64,000 nucleotides of DNA from the NCBI GenBank assembly GCA_023055355.1, contig JALJCS010000002.1:86887001-86951000 (forward strand), in the 5' to 3' direction. This document shows positions 12,756 to 27,009 of the stretch, piece by piece. Each line of letters begins with the position of its first letter. The first letter of the stretch is position 1. Made by a program: the position numbers and the translations under genes. Origin of the DNA: Agelaius tricolor (taxonomy: Eukaryota; Chordata; Aves; Passeriformes; Icteridae). The notes below the pieces were generated by a model. It saw nothing but the letters and a program-made list of their open reading frames with translations, did not search any database and had not been told where the DNA came from.

Positions 12756-13814
12756 AAAATTGAGAAAGAACCTTGACAAAACAACCACCATATGTAATCT
12801 GCTTAAGTAAAATGAAGCAAGGAAAGCTCCTTCCTCCTCATTCTCAGCAGATTCTCTGGCTTTGTTGAGGTTTCAGGTTGCTGCATTCACTTATATTGAA
12901 GCTTATGCTCAAGAAGAAGAAAATCTCCTGATCATTCAACATCAGCTCTTTTAACTAATCACTGTGAGATTCCCCACATAGTTACTCCAGATATAATTTC
13001 TCCTTTCTGCTAAAACCCAGCCTGCCATTTCAAGCCACCAACCTGGTTCCAATCTGCCCTGCTGAAGGAAGCAGTGTCTCTGCTCCCTGACTCCTTTTGG
13101 CTACACCAGACCCAGCTCAGGAGCTGCAGTGCTGCCAACAGCCCTGTGAAAGCTCCTTTTCAGCCCACCTTCCATCAGTGCAGTGCACACTGACTGACAT
13201 TTGTACTTAGCTACCATTGCACTTTCAGAGAAGGCACCTCCTCCCTCCTAACATGTACATTCACAGGTAGCTATTCATACCAGTCAGTGGAAAACTTGTC
13301 CACCTGAGGATATAAAACCAAATTAACTTTGGGCTGGAGACAAGGTGAGTTCTCCCAATGGGTCATTCATTGATGGAGATTACTGGGTAGCAGCATGGGC
13401 ACTTTTACCAGCCTGCCACAGCACACAGATCAGGGCCAGGTCAGGAAAGGCATGCTGACATTCCCCAACCCACACCAACCCTTTCTGCTACACATTTTCC
13501 ACTGCTGTTCACATTGACTGACACTGCCTTGCCTCCCCTCAACCCTCAAGAGCCTGATCTCAGTGAGAGGTATTTCTATTTTGGGACCATGCTCTGATTT
13601 AATAGCCTCTAAATTTTAAACCAGAAATTATAATACAGTACAATGTGGAAAGTGGTAGATTCTGGTTTGCCATCTGTCTCTGAGGTAGTAAAAACTGGCA
13701 GGTTCACACTTAGATTAACCATTAATTGTTTCTTTAAAACCTTGTGTCTTTTTATTCTGTATAGATATGTATATATTTATGGGCATGTGTGTGCATAAAT
13801 ACATATTAGAGTGT

Positions 13815-13902
13815 AGTAGTGAATGTCCCTGCTCATGGCAGGGAGGTTAGAACTAGATGAACTTTAAGGTCCCTTGCAGCCTAAACCATTCTGTGATTCT
13901 AT
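13815..13902 (+). mobile_element. short CR1 3'-terminal fragment
   Basis: About 90 bp corresponding to the extreme CR1 3' end: TGTCCCTGCTCATGGCAGGG, then AACTAGATGAACTTTAAGG and a final CCATTCTGTGATTCTAT. Severe 5' truncation is typical of CR1. Confidence 0.88.
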
Positions 13903-15014
13903 ATGTGTCCTGATGTGTTTGTACACAAAAGTCTACATACTATAAACCATACTTATGAATATTTGAAGAGCTTATTGCTAATACACATGAAAATTGTGGT
14001 TTAAAAAGCACATAAACCTTTATTTCTATATTAACACAAAACTGTTGTCTAGAAACCAATCACAAAGTGCTTTACACACATATTAAATTCAGCTTTTCTA
14101 GAAATAAACACCAACCAGAGGCACACATTTGCACAAAGGATGCTACTGCCCATTGAGCCCACTAGAGTGCTAAAACATCAATTACATTTTGTGTACCTCT
14201 CAAACCTTTGCAATTTGAAGAGGGGTAAAAAAACCCACTAATTTCTGTTTTACCCTAACAATAATAAAAGAAAAAAGTGGCTCAAGACACTGACTATCAC
14301 ACTAATATGTCAGTATATTATTATCTGAAGGAGATGCATGTTCCAATTGGAACAAACCACTCATGCTTATATTAGAGGAAGTTTAGAAATTCACACTATT
14401 TGTAGGAGATTTGCCTTAAAAGATTCCATATCCTACCAGTATCAGAACCCACACACAAAAATAATATACCAGAGAAGAAATATTTTAAACCATTCCAATA
14501 TTTTGTACAAGACAAACTCATGACAAAGCCTTGAAGGCAATTAGAGCATGCACAACCTATGTACTCATCACAAAAAACTCCTCCCTCCATGTATTTTAAG
14601 AAATAATTTTCTTATATTAAAAAAGTAATCCATGTGAAATATAAAAATATTTGAGGTTACACACACAAATGGGTGTAATGAATGCTTGGTAGTCATGTGC
14701 CTGTATTGTCAGACACAAGAATAATTATTTCATGAAACACACACAGATGATTTATCAGCTTCAAGGGACTAAAAGCAGTAAATCTTTCACTTACCAATTT
14801 ACACACTTCTCTAACCCTGGCACAGAAGTTACTGCTGGCTATCCTATAAAACATGCTTGCCCTCTGCTCCAGTCCCAGTTACAGGACTCATGGAATGAAG
14901 TAGAGAAATAGCACCTTACAAAGTTATGGCTGTGCAGCAGCAGTATCAGCTTTCCTCACAATAAAGTCCAGACTTTATTGGATATACAATAAACACAGAC
15001 TAGACAGCTAGTAA

Positions 15015-15047
15015 GTTATTGCATGCCACTGAAATGTTATTGCATGC
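15015..15047. repeat. 21-bp-spaced direct repeat GTTATTGCATGC
   Basis: The 12-mer GTTATTGCATGC occurs at 15015-15026 and 15036-15047. The second copy is also part of the palindrome TTGCATGCAA. Confidence 0.7.
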
Positions 15048-16436
15048 AACAACACAAACCCCTATAATTGCGACAGTGAAACAGAACCAAAAGAGAAGAT
15101 TAGCATCAAGTGCTGGTCTCCTGTAGCTCACTCACTCAGAAATGAGCAGACTTCCAAACCCACTTAATTCCAAACACAGAGAAGTGATTCAAACCACCCT
15201 TCCTGTCCTTCTCTCTCCACCCAATTTATACTGTTCCTGCCACTCACCAGAATGAAAATTGTTTCCAATTGTTGGTCTCAGCACATGTCTACATGACAAA
15301 AATAGGGGTGTTCAAGTGTTAAGAATTTTCTAGAGACAACCTCTTTGTGTAAAAGGTAGATATACAAAGGTCCAGCTTGAACTTGTCCTGAACTACTTAA
15401 GAAAATCCCAAAGGGTACCAGTGAAGAAGCAAACCAAAATAACACATCAACAAGCACTTATCACTGTAGTAACTGATGCCAGCATCATTCATACACCACC
15501 ATTTCCCAGCTGCTCCTAATAGAAGACCAATTAAAATACATTATTTTTAAAACCTTGTCTTTTTTCTGAAAATTTTAAGCTTCAAATGTTTTAAGCATAA
15601 CCTTATGAAAAAAGCATTCAGTGATCAAACTGAGTAAATTCATTTTCTCAAAAGTACTTTTTCAGGTAATGTCAAAATTTAACATAGATCCCATCAGCTG
15701 AACTTTCCCCATGTCTGCTCTTAGCTACATGGTCTGAGTCAATGCAACAGCCTCTCCAAACTCCACATATGTGACAAAAATCACCAACCTCCAGTGCTGT
15801 GAAGGTCACAACAGATGAGCCAGCTCATTTGTGTGGGCTCTTAAAAGAGCTGCAGAACTGTTAGCCACTTAATTATTCTCCAAGTATTACTCAAATGGAA
15901 GCCCAGTCGATATTGCTTGTAAAAGCACAGTATTGCTGATTGTAATTTGTTTGACAACTGGATCCTTCTTTGCAACCAGACTTCTACCCAGTAGCCTTTT
16001 CTGCAAGGGCAAGACACTAGTCAATATTTATGTATGAACAATTCTGCATTAAATGAAGTTAGCATCACATTTTTTCTAATGACCACAGTGTGGCCATTGG
16101 ATTATGTGCACGCTTTGACACACCTGAGAAAGCTTAACAATATTTTGGGCAATTTCTTCCTCCTAGTTCTCAGCTGAGTTACATCAATACTTCTGGGTCT
16201 AACTTATTTTGTGCACAAGGTACATTTAGAGATATCTGAAAAATAAGCTGAGAGATTTGTTTCCAGGAATTTTGAGTACACTGATCAGATTAATTCTCTA
16301 ATTTTTGTTGTGTAGGAGATGCTGAAGAGCCCACAATTAGTGACAACATGTGAAACCATCCAGTGACAGTTTCTCCCACAGGGTCTAAAGCAGCTTCACT
16401 GGGTAGAAACTAATCCTGGTGATAAATATCAGAGAG

Positions 16437-16580
16437 TGGTTTGAGTTGGAAAACATCATCTAGTTCCAATGCTCCTGACATGGGAAGGGACACCTTTCAC
16501 TAGAGCAAGTTGCTCAAAACCCCATTCATCCCATTGAAACCTTCCAGGGAGAGGGCATCCACAGCTTCTCTGGACACAAT
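16437..16580 (-). mobile_element. CR1 LINE 3' fragment, diverged
   Basis: Read on the minus strand it is a CR1 tail. On the plus strand one sees GAGTTGGAAAACATCATCTA, GACATGGGAAGGGACACC, GTTGCTCAAAACCCCATTC and CTTCCAGGGAGAGGGCATCC, the reverse complement of the usual CR1 end. It lacks a clear terminal ATTCTATG repeat and is eroded. Confidence 0.82.
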
Positions 16581-19500
16581 GGGGCATCCACAACTACTTA
16601 GTGACAATATTCTTATCTTTACACTGGCAACAACACACCTTGAGCTAGCTACAGCTGCTGGAACAACTATCATACACTACATACAAACCCACTTCAATCA
16701 GCAGTAGTGAAGCTGAATAGTACAGAAACCTAGAACAGCAAAACCAGTGAAAAAACATTCCCAGTTTAAATGTCACTGCAGCACACCTTTACCTATTTCA
16801 CACCCCAGCTGCTGGATAAACACATTGGCATGACTGCTGGGATAAAATATGGCCCAGCTCAGAAGCCAGCACACCCACAGCCAGGCTCCCAGCCCTAAGG
16901 CTGCACAGCACTAGCAAGTGGCTGCAGAGGACATCACCCAAGAACCTTCCTACATTACAAATGCTCCTGTGTTTAAAAATAATGAGTGCTGCTGCACTCT
17001 GCTTTTTAGTGAGTCATGGCATATTGTCAGTCTTTTTTTCTGTGACTTGATTTTTCTTGTCCACATCAGCAATTTATTAAGAATTGTTTTAAAAGCACAA
17101 AGGGAATGATCCTAAACTAATAAAAGTCTATACTCTCCCTGCATTCTTGCACTCCTTACACTCTCCTTATACTTTTTACAAAAGTCAGGGGAAATACACT
17201 GATTTGGGTGCAAGTATTGGCTACCAAATACTACCTCATAAAATTACTTCTTTTTATTTTTGCAGCATAATTCATTAAAGTTTCTTGTCATTTACCCAAG
17301 ACATTATAAAGGGACATTTTCATTTCACAAAAATCTAACCTGAAAAGCTTATATGCAAGAGACATGTCTATACACTAACACACCCCAAAAAATAGAACAA
17401 GATTATGTATTTTTGAGAACGATCAAACAAACTCATCAGAAGATAGTGAATATTTGAGGCAAGGTATTTCAGAAGGAAACAAAATGAGAAGATGACATAT
17501 AAACAGCATAAACACAACCACATTCAACAGATGTGCTAACACAGGGTTATTAAAAATGGGATTCTTAGCAACTTGAACTGGAAAAAAGTACAGAAGTCTC
17601 TAGAAAATTGCTCCTGCCACTATACCAGACTGTAAATTTCACTAACAGGAGAGCTCTTTAGTTGCAGCACCAGAGTTAAATACTAAAAAATATTTTTGTC
17701 CCCATTTAACTCTTTTCCTTCTTTTTCTGAAGCCACAAAATATTTTGCAGCAGGCTCTGCATTTAAGCTGTTATCCCAGTAACTCACAGGCACTTTCTAC
17801 TCAGGGACTCCTTGATCAGGACTGGTTATTCTTACTGGCAGAAAAGCTCTACAAATATTGTCCACATTTCTGTGAATGCTACAAAAGTAAAAGTGGCACC
17901 GAGGAATAAATGCAGCCTCTCCATGGCACTGCAGGCACCAGCACAGTCACACCTCATGGCCCCATGAACTCCACCCCTGAGTGGCATTGTTGGGACCTTC
18001 GACCACCATTACTACTGACATCAGAAATGCTTTTAAGAAAAAAAAAATGCCCTGGCAAAGGTGAGGGAACAGACATGATCTCTTACTTGAGAACAGGAAC
18101 AACTCATGCTCCTTCTCCTCCAGATTCCTGAAGAAATATTTAAATGCATACATTGATGGATGACTGCAATATTCCATTTCAGAATTATTCCATTCAGAGA
18201 AAAAAAGTGAGTATATTAACATACTAATAGTGTTTCATGAAAAAAAAAATTAAAATCATGTCTATTTTTTCCAGACTGCAGTTTTCAAGGGTTTCATTAG
18301 GTTAATTTAAAAAAAATAGGATTTCCAGTATAACACAGACCTTGAAGACTGCTACAACATTATGGGACACTGTTATAGCCCAGCTTTGTTCTGCTTATGG
18401 AGACTGCAATGATGGCAAACTCAGTGAGATTTCACCTTTCATCATGTTAAACCTTCAACCACCACTACTTATGAAATTCAGAGCTACATTTATGTAACCA
18501 GCTAAGAGAGTATCATCAGCAAGCAATCCTCATTACAGGGTATAACACAGGATGCCACTATTGGATAACAACAGAAAGAGGAATAAAAACACATCTAGAA
18601 CCAATCTATAAAATAAGCACACATTCAACTTTTTTTGCTGCTTTTAAGGTAAATTGAAAAATGGAAATTAGAAGTTTTACTATATACAGTAGGAGTTGTA
18701 TTTCTAATCTAATTCTAATTCTGCTTAGCCTGTGACTAGGGCTTTACAAAATGCATAAATGAGGGGATTGGAGGCACCTCCTTAAAAAAAGAAAAATAAA
18801 ATCACAAGAGTATAATTTAGATGTGAAGCATTAATTTTTTAATTTCCCTGTCATGTTCTTTAATACAAATATACTCTCTGGACATATATAATTTAGTGGG
18901 AAAATTATAGAAAAGGAAACACAATAATCAGGATAGTCAAGTCCAGTATTTTAATAAAAGCCTCACCTCAAAGCTTATATTTTCTTCTACATTGCCTTTC
19001 AATCAACATGCAAAAATAGCATAAATGCACAGTAGAAAATGAAGATGTATTTCTCATCTCCATTGTGGTACAGAAAAACTATAGACCTCTAAAAGCTATA
19101 CAGGCTGAAGAAAACCAAGCCATAGATATGTGTGTAATACATATGATTTAATCATAGATATGTTTAATTACCAGAATAATTCTATATACAACTTAAGACC
19201 AGAGTAAAATCTGCTTTCTCAATATACAAGTAAAAAAAGTGAAATGAGAAGGGATATCAAAACTAAAGCAAAGACCTGTGTTTGATTATATTCTGTAGGT
19301 TTATTTTGGGGATGCTGGCACACATTATGACCACTTGCAAACTGGTTATGCATAGAAAAGAATTTCTGACTCATGTACAAGTGTATAATTGACAGCAATC
19401 AACCAAGGATGCAAGAAGAGGATATTTTAACACCTCTGAAATCCTGTAATGTAAATCTAACCTTAAATTCCCCAAATTGTATATATGACCTCACAAAGTC

Positions 19501-20129
19501 ATTGGGACAGCACAGAATCTACAACTTTCCCTTCCATACCAAGGACACTTTAAATACAGGGCTGATATAAAAGGTATTGTTTTAAAACCACAGTGAAACG
19601 TAGAAGAATTTGGCAGCAATTTTCAGCATTTTAGGAAACATTATGAATACTTTGCAAGCAAACTGCTACTTTCTTCACAGCATTTTTTAACCTAGTATTG
19701 TGTTTTGCAAAAAGAGCCCCATGCTATTTCTCTTTTATTACTGTATTAGAGAACAGATGCCCTTGGAGAATATTCTATAATTTTTTTTAATAATATCACA
19801 CTTTAGACATAATTCATAGCCAAGATCCTAAACATAGCTATATTACACTAGCAACAATTTTTTTTAAAATACTCAGGCAAAAAGCATTCACATTCCACAG
19901 ATTCAAAAGCAAAAGTTAGTCAACGAATACAACTTCCCCATATATGCAGGATTGAAAAAGGTTCACATTCAATGGAGGTAAAGAAGACCACACACAATCA
20001 TCCTTCTCTTCCTCAAGCCTAAAACACTTTGCTAACACTTGTACTAGACACCCACAATGAATATAAAATAATTGTGCAACAAACTCTGCTGTGTTTATTT
20101 TGGTTTGGTTTATCTAACCAGCAGCCTAA

Positions 20130-20535
20130 GTAATGAAGGCTGAGAGAGGTGGGGCTGCTCAGCCTGGAGAAGAGAAAGCTCTGTGGTGACCTTATAGCAC
20201 CTTCCAGTACCTAAAGGAGCTACGAGAGACCAGGAGTGGGACTTTTTATAAGGGCATGGAGTGATAAAGACAAGGGGGAAGGGCTTTAAACTGAGGGAGG
20301 GTAGGTTTAGTTTGGATGGTAGGAAGAAATTCTTTATTTGAGTGTGGTGAGGCACTAGATCAGGCTGCCCAGAGAGGTTATGGGTGCTCCACCTCTGGGA
20401 GTCTTCAAGGCCAGGTTGGACAGGGCTTTGAGCAACCTGATTTAGTGGAAGGTGCCCCTGGCCAGGGCAGGGAGCTGGAACTGGATGATCTTTAAGGTCT
20501 CTTCCAACCTAAATCATTCTATGACTCTATGATGA
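20130..20535 (+). mobile_element. CR1 LINE 3' fragment (about 400 bp)
   Basis: A well-preserved CR1 tail: TGCTCAGCCTGGAGAAGAGA, CCTTATAGCACCTTCCAGTA, ACTTTTTATAAGGGCATGG, GCTGCCCAGAGAGGTTATGG, CTTCAAGGCCAGGTTGGAC and the terminal ATTCTATGACTCTATGATG. It is among the longer and less diverged copies in the window. It is antisense to ASAP1. Confidence 0.94.
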
Positions 20536-21984
20536 GGATGTATGTCACTTCAAAAGAACACAGGTTGGCAACATCCTTCTTTAAAATAAAGAATATAATT
20601 TATGTTTCAGAATGGAGAAAGGAATGTGGGAAAGCAAATGAAAACCAGGATTGCTACCACAGGGTAGCAAGAATGCAAGGACAAAGTTGATTCGCACCAT
20701 GTAGTTTTTCATGCTTGTATAATACGCAACTAGAACATATAAGGGCTACATTTAAACACAGGACAAAATTCCATAATCTGAAATCCATCCAAAAGAGCAA
20801 TAATTACATAATGAAGTGTATTTAATCAGAAACCAAGTTATTAATATTTTAATCTAACGGGGTTTTTTCTTTTAACTATACATTCCCCCCCCCTCAAGCT
20901 GAAAATTAAGACTAATACTAAGCCCCATTAAATTATAGCATTTATCTTGTAGTTACCTTGGTTTGCAAAAACAATTTATTCATTTCAGCCCACTCCAAAT
21001 ATTGTATTAACGAAATCTAATGGATGCAGCTAGTGCTTGAAAAAAATTAACCTCAGTCAACATCAGTCTTAAAGACAATCAAGAGGTTTCCACAATCAAG
21101 GAATAATTTTACATAAAAACTAGACAGACTCAGATACTAGAAAAATAATAGATTAACAGGCTGCAATATTTTAAAATTAAGTAACAGCATAGTAGCTCTC
21201 ACAAAGTTGCAAAGAAGTAGTTGTGAACACAATAGAAACTTCTGAATTTATGCTGCAGTATATTCACTTGACAAACACCTTTAAACTTTGATGCTATGCA
21301 ACATGACACAATGTTACCACTAATAAATATAGTACCATTTCATGATCAGTTTTAGTGAGACTGACACTTTCTTCATTTTTACATTTCTGCAGATTCTTTA
21401 TAGTATTTTTGATGAAAATTTAATACCTCCAAATGCAATTTAATTCAGTGGAAGCATATGAATGAAAATGGATTGTTCTCCTTTTCCTCAGGAAGTAACA
21501 ACTGTTTCAGGTATCAAAAAATACAATAGATGTCCTACAATATACATCAAATGTATGTGCATGGTTAAAAGATTCACTTTGGAACATAAAATGAATGTAT
21601 AGGAAAAATGGTGAGTAATATAATAAAAATTTGGACAGGAAACATGAAATTGTTAAGCAAATGAAGGTTGTAATCAATAGCATTCCACATTCCAGCTGAT
21701 ATTTTATGACTGAAAGCAACAGGACAACAGGAATGCCTGCAGGTTTTAGTGGAAAGCTAGAGTGGTCAATTTCTTCACAGCTCCTGAAAAATATGGTTTT
21801 CCTGTTTCTCCTCTTCCAACCACTCATTCTCATTACCTTCTTTGTACCAGCACACTGGTGATCACAAAGTCAAGGAATTAGATCAGGTTAAAGTTGCCTT
21901 TTTTGGTGGGTTGTGGCCATTGCAAACGAGGATGTACAACTGCACACATGGTGGCTCCAACCCCTTCAAAGGATGCACAAACCT

Positions 21985-22612
21985 GCACACACAGATCAGT
22001 GTGTTCTTGTGGCCAAGAAGGCCAAAGATATCCTGGGATGCATCAGGAGGAGCATTGCCAGCAGGTCAGAGAGGTGATCCTGCCCCTCTGCTCAGCCCTG
22101 GCAAGGCCTCACCTGCAGTGATCTGTGCAGTTCTGGGCTCCTCAATACAAGGCAGACACTCCTGGAGTGAGTCCAGTGGAGGAAAAAAAGATGGTTAAGG
22201 GACTGGAGAATCTCTCTTATGAGGAAAGGCTGAGGGAGCTGGGCCTGCTCAGCCTTGAAAAGAGGTGAGAGGGGATCTCATCAGTGTCTATCAGTATCCA
22301 AGGGGAGGCGTCAAAAGATGGAGCAGGCTCTGCTCAGTGGTGCCCAGCAAAGGACAGGAGGCAGTGGGCAGAAACTGATGCCCAGGAAGTTTGACCTGAA
22401 AATGAGAAGAACTTCTTTACTGTGCAGTGACCAAGCAGCAGTACAGATTTTCCAGAAAGGGTCTGGAGTCACCCTCACTGGAGATACTCAAGAAACTTCT
22501 GGACCAATCCTGTGCCATGTGCTCTGGGATGATGGTGCTTGAGGAGGGACATTGGGTCAGATGACCCACTGTGGTCCCTTCCAGCCTTGCCCACTCTGGG
22601 ACTCAATGAAAA
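21985..22612 (+). mobile_element. CR1 LINE fragment, second subfamily (about 630 bp)
   Basis: Starts in the end of the CR1 ORF2 region (TTCTTGTGGCCAAGAAGGCC, then the GCCAGCAGGTCAGAGAGGTG and TGATCCTGCCCCTCTGCTC segments). It continues through GAGGAAAGGCTGAGGGAGCT, AGAACTTCTTTACTGTG and TCCCTTCCAGCCTTGCCCAC. The tail (GTCAGATGACCCACTGTGG) differs from the neighbouring copies and marks another CR1 subfamily. The 3' octamer repeat is worn away. Frames of 75-118 codons here are remnants. Confidence 0.9.
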
Positions 22613-25600
22613 TTGCCATGTGGCCTGAGAAGGCAGATTATATTTCATACTTCAACTACATTAGGATCCATTCCATCTGAGCTACATTCCTTGCAATCCA
22701 TCCACTTTTGATCTGTGAAGATACTCTTTGAGACTGTAAAACTAGAATGCTTACAAAACAACTCTGTCAGAAGGCAGAAATATCCATGCACAGAGGCTAA
22801 AGTCCATCTTCTCCTTCAGCAAGCAGGGGTGACTCCATCTACAGATTTCCTGTTTAAATCTCATATTGTTTCTCTTGATTTTAAAATGGTTCTATCCCTC
22901 AGAAACTCAGTCAACTATTTAAACCACAGTAACTCACTGCTGATCCTTACACCTTTTCCCATGATCTTCACAAGTACATAAACCAGGGTTGAAGAATGGT
23001 CTGAAGTTTTACGTTTGCAGGTACAGAGTTACTGCACTTGACAATATCAATGGAGCAAAATCTGAAAAGCACTTTATGTAACTTCCAGTATTCTGTATTA
23101 TTAATTGTCAAGTAACCTGGTTTAAATCCCTCCTGCTGCTTTTATAAGACCATTTATCCACCACAGCAGACATCACTCCATGCAGACAGCACTTCCTCTC
23201 AGCACACTTCTTGCTCAGAGAAAGGTGGTATTTAATAAAGGAGAATTTAGTTCTGGAGGCCAGATGCTGGCCTTAAAAAAGCACTAAACAGAAAGAAAAC
23301 ACTAAGGGGTGCAACAGAAGTTGTGGGAAATTGACAGTAGCTGTTCTAGAAATACTTCACCTTGAATTTTCTTTCACAGAGCAGCTCCTTCAAAAGTCTC
23401 ACCTATTCCTCTTTCTTACCCTAGACAGTTAATACAACCCTTCAGATCTCTGCAGAGCAGTCACAGCAGGCACAAGGTCCAGCTTTGGAGAGGAGCACAT
23501 GGCAACATAGAGGGTCAAGCACCCTGCCAGGCCTCACTGGCCTATAAAAATCCCAAATGGCAAAGTGGGGTCAATATTCAATGGCTGAACACAGTCTGTT
23601 CCAACATAAAGGGCAGAGGACTTTAAACAAACCAGCAGGTAGCAAATTCAAAAAAAAAAAAGAAAAAGAAAAAGTATAATGCTTTGCACCACATAGGGTA
23701 AGCTGTAGAACTCCCTGTGAATTTGAAAATTATACATATTTCAAAAAATTGAAGACAAAATGGGTAAAGTCATGGAAGAAAAATTCAGTACAGCCTTTAA
23801 ATATAAATTTAATGCCTTTGTTCTGCCATTCCCTGAGCTGCATGTTACTGGAGACAGGGAGGTCATACTGGAGAAAGTATCTCTACAACTCCGCCCTTTT
23901 CCTCTACTGCCCTTATCCTCTACTGCTGGCAATGTCAGAAAAGCTCCTAGGATCTTATCAACTTTTGGACTGCTCCATCACAGCTGTTCTTCCCCTCACT
24001 AATGGCATTTCTGTTATGTAAGCTGTAACAAGAAGGAATTCACCAGTACATAACCATATATGCATAATACCAAGCACAGTCAAACCTCAGTAAAAAGATG
24101 GGAAAAAAAGCCCATGAAAGTCTTGCAGAAAATTAGGACAATTTTTCCTCTTCAGATCTGAGAATCAGATATCATTGCAAATGCTCCAAAAGCTATTTAC
24201 ACACAGAAGGGGGAAGATTTTCTAAAAGGTCTAACACCAACTCAGTAGGAAGGAATTACCTGAACAATTAAAATCACCACACCAATGAAACATTTTATAC
24301 ATTTTGGTTTTTAACTGTACATACCCCTTAGACATTACTCCCATTCTACAAATCAAATTGATGTGCTGCATTCAAAATCAAATTAATAAACTCAAAGCAA
24401 AATATATAATTTGTTCAAATTTCCGTTGCACATTTTACAGTATGTTTTAAACTAAAAAGAGAACAGAACCTGATTGTTTAATGTATAGACTGGAGAATGC
24501 TTTATAGTCATAGAAAAAGAAGAACAAGATTTATTGCTGGTCTTTACAAGGACAGCTGTCTGATACTGTAACTTTTGCCCTATACACACCAAGAGTGAAA
24601 GTTAATTAACTTTTTTATATGACTCAAGGACATCCAGTCTTTATGCAGTGAATGGAAAGTTACTAAACTAATGCATTAAATTGAAAGACTAAGAGTAGAA
24701 AGTTTTCCCAGAAAGCCATTTTGTTTTAATAAAATCCATAATCCTTTACAGAAAAATGAACTGACTGTATTAAGCCAGCTCCTAACCTTTTAAGATTAAC
24801 ATTTTTAATATAGATTTTTTTAATACATATACTTTTTTGGAAAGAATCTTGGTGCACCAGACACTGGAGAAACCTGCCATGGTAAATTCAGCCCTTTCCT
24901 GCAATGAGAATGAGTACTGCTGCATTTGAGAACTATCTACCATGACCCAAAATGTTTTGACAAACAAATAAACAAAAATATTTTTGGTGAACATTTACCA
25001 GGCAACACACAATAAAATTCCAGTTTGTATCACAGGTTTGGATTAAATTGAGGGTAGGGAAAACAGAAACTGTAAAAGACATGGTCATGATGCTACCTCT
25101 AAATCAGAAGGTCTTGGTTTAATCAAAACAGCTTTTATGCAACTCCAGCTGAAAATATCCCTGTTCAAAAACCAGTGAAACTGCATACCAAGAGAAATAT
25201 CACTGCAAACTGCTTCTACAGTCTTTCCATAAGCATTCATTTCTCACCTTGGTTAGAGACAGCTATGGGCTGAGCAAGCAAAGGTACTTCCATCCCCATG
25301 CCCATAAATCTTTCCTTGTGAATTCACAAGAGAATATTGTAGGGTTCTATTTTTGTCTTGGCTTATTACAAGTTGCCAGCACACAGCTAGAACAGAGTAA
25401 ATCCTACACCTGCAGGCTTTCAAAGCTTCCATGAACGTGGCATTGTTTGCCTGCCTGCAAGCCAGCAGTGCACAGAATGCTAAGGGCTGCATCCGAGCAG
25501 GGCTGAAGGCAGGACACAAATAGAACAGAGCAGTAGAAAAGGAAGCTGTGTGCAATGATGCAAAAAAATCCTATTGCTGATTTGTATTCTGCCTGAATCC

Positions 25601-26916
25601 GAGGAAGAAAGTAAGAAAACCTCCAGCTCTTTCACATGAGGAGTATAAATAGAAGATTCAGTAAAGAACTACTTTTCTAAGCATTTGCATTTGGAACGTG
25701 TTCAAATTCTAGTTATATACTGAATAATCATAAAGGCAACATTTGTTAATCACAAAATTGGAGAGTTCCAGAATTTAGAAATAGACTGATTTAATGCCAA
25801 TGTTACATACAGTTTGTATAATATACAAAATAGAAATCATAGTTAAAGTCACATAATACAGAAGGTGACGGCAACTGCAGCTAACCAGCTCCCATGGTGG
25901 ATGTGATTGTATGGTACATTTCACAATAGTTATAAAAAGATGAAAGGCAGAGATTGAGGACCATAAACAAAGGATTATTTTACAGACATTCAACTGCCTA
26001 AGTCATAAGCACTGAGGAAATAATACAAACAGAAGAAAAAGAAGCAGCACAGTGGAAAAGCATTTAAATACACACCATAATAAGGAAGGATGAACTGATT
26101 TGCAATCCCAAACCTTTTTAAGAAGTATATGTGACTTGCAGTTGCCTTATCAGGATGGTGCACAAAAACAAAGCCCTTAGAGAACATCAGAAAGGAATTC
26201 CTCCTAGGTGAAGCTTTGCTGTTTTTTTAAAGAAGGAAAAACAAACAAACAACCATCCCCCATATTTGTGCTGCTCCATGAAATAGAAAAAATCTATAGA
26301 CACAAGTAGAGCATAGGATCTGTGAAACAAAACTTATCCACATAAGATACGTTTCAAAAGCAGGCTTACTCCAGACCAGATCTAAACTGCTCTGTGAACT
26401 GAATGCTCAGCAATACCTGAGGAGTGCATCCTCCAGTCTATTTTCATACAAAAGCAATCCAGTTTTGTCTCCTATAAAGCTGTTCCCTGATATAAGACAC
26501 AGAACACTAAGAGGAATATTAAGGAAATTTAAATCAAAACAACATTCAGGCTCCAAATTAGAATACTGCTGTGTTGAAAACTGAGACCCCTACCAAAGAC
26601 TTCTAAGTGTCAGGTGAGTCTGATTTTCAGAAGGCAATAGTAAGATGACTATGCTTGCTCATCCTCCACTTCTGTAAATTTTATGTTCATTTCTATACAT
26701 TTTATTCATTATTGTTCCTTGAAAATGAGAACTGTGAGTTACAGGTTGTGCAGAAAAGGGCAGATATGACTGATTTACTGCAGGAAGAGGCAAGAGACCC
26801 TCTTGATAACAGGATTCAGAGGGCTCCACAAAAAAAAAAAAGGGAAAATCTGAAGATTTGTTATATGTCAATGATGCTTTGCTATCCTTAGACATATAAT
26901 TTACCAAAAAAACTTA

Positions 26917-26954
26917 TTTTATTTTGAACTGAAATTTTTATTTTGAACTGAAAT
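26917..26954. repeat. perfect 2 x 19-bp tandem duplication
   Basis: The unit TTTTATTTTGAACTGAAAT is present twice with no mismatch, suggesting a recent slippage-type duplication. Confidence 0.85.
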
Positions 26955-27009
26955 CTGTAAAGAGCCTAATGGACATGTTAGACATATCCAGAGTCTACCT
27001 TGTACCATT

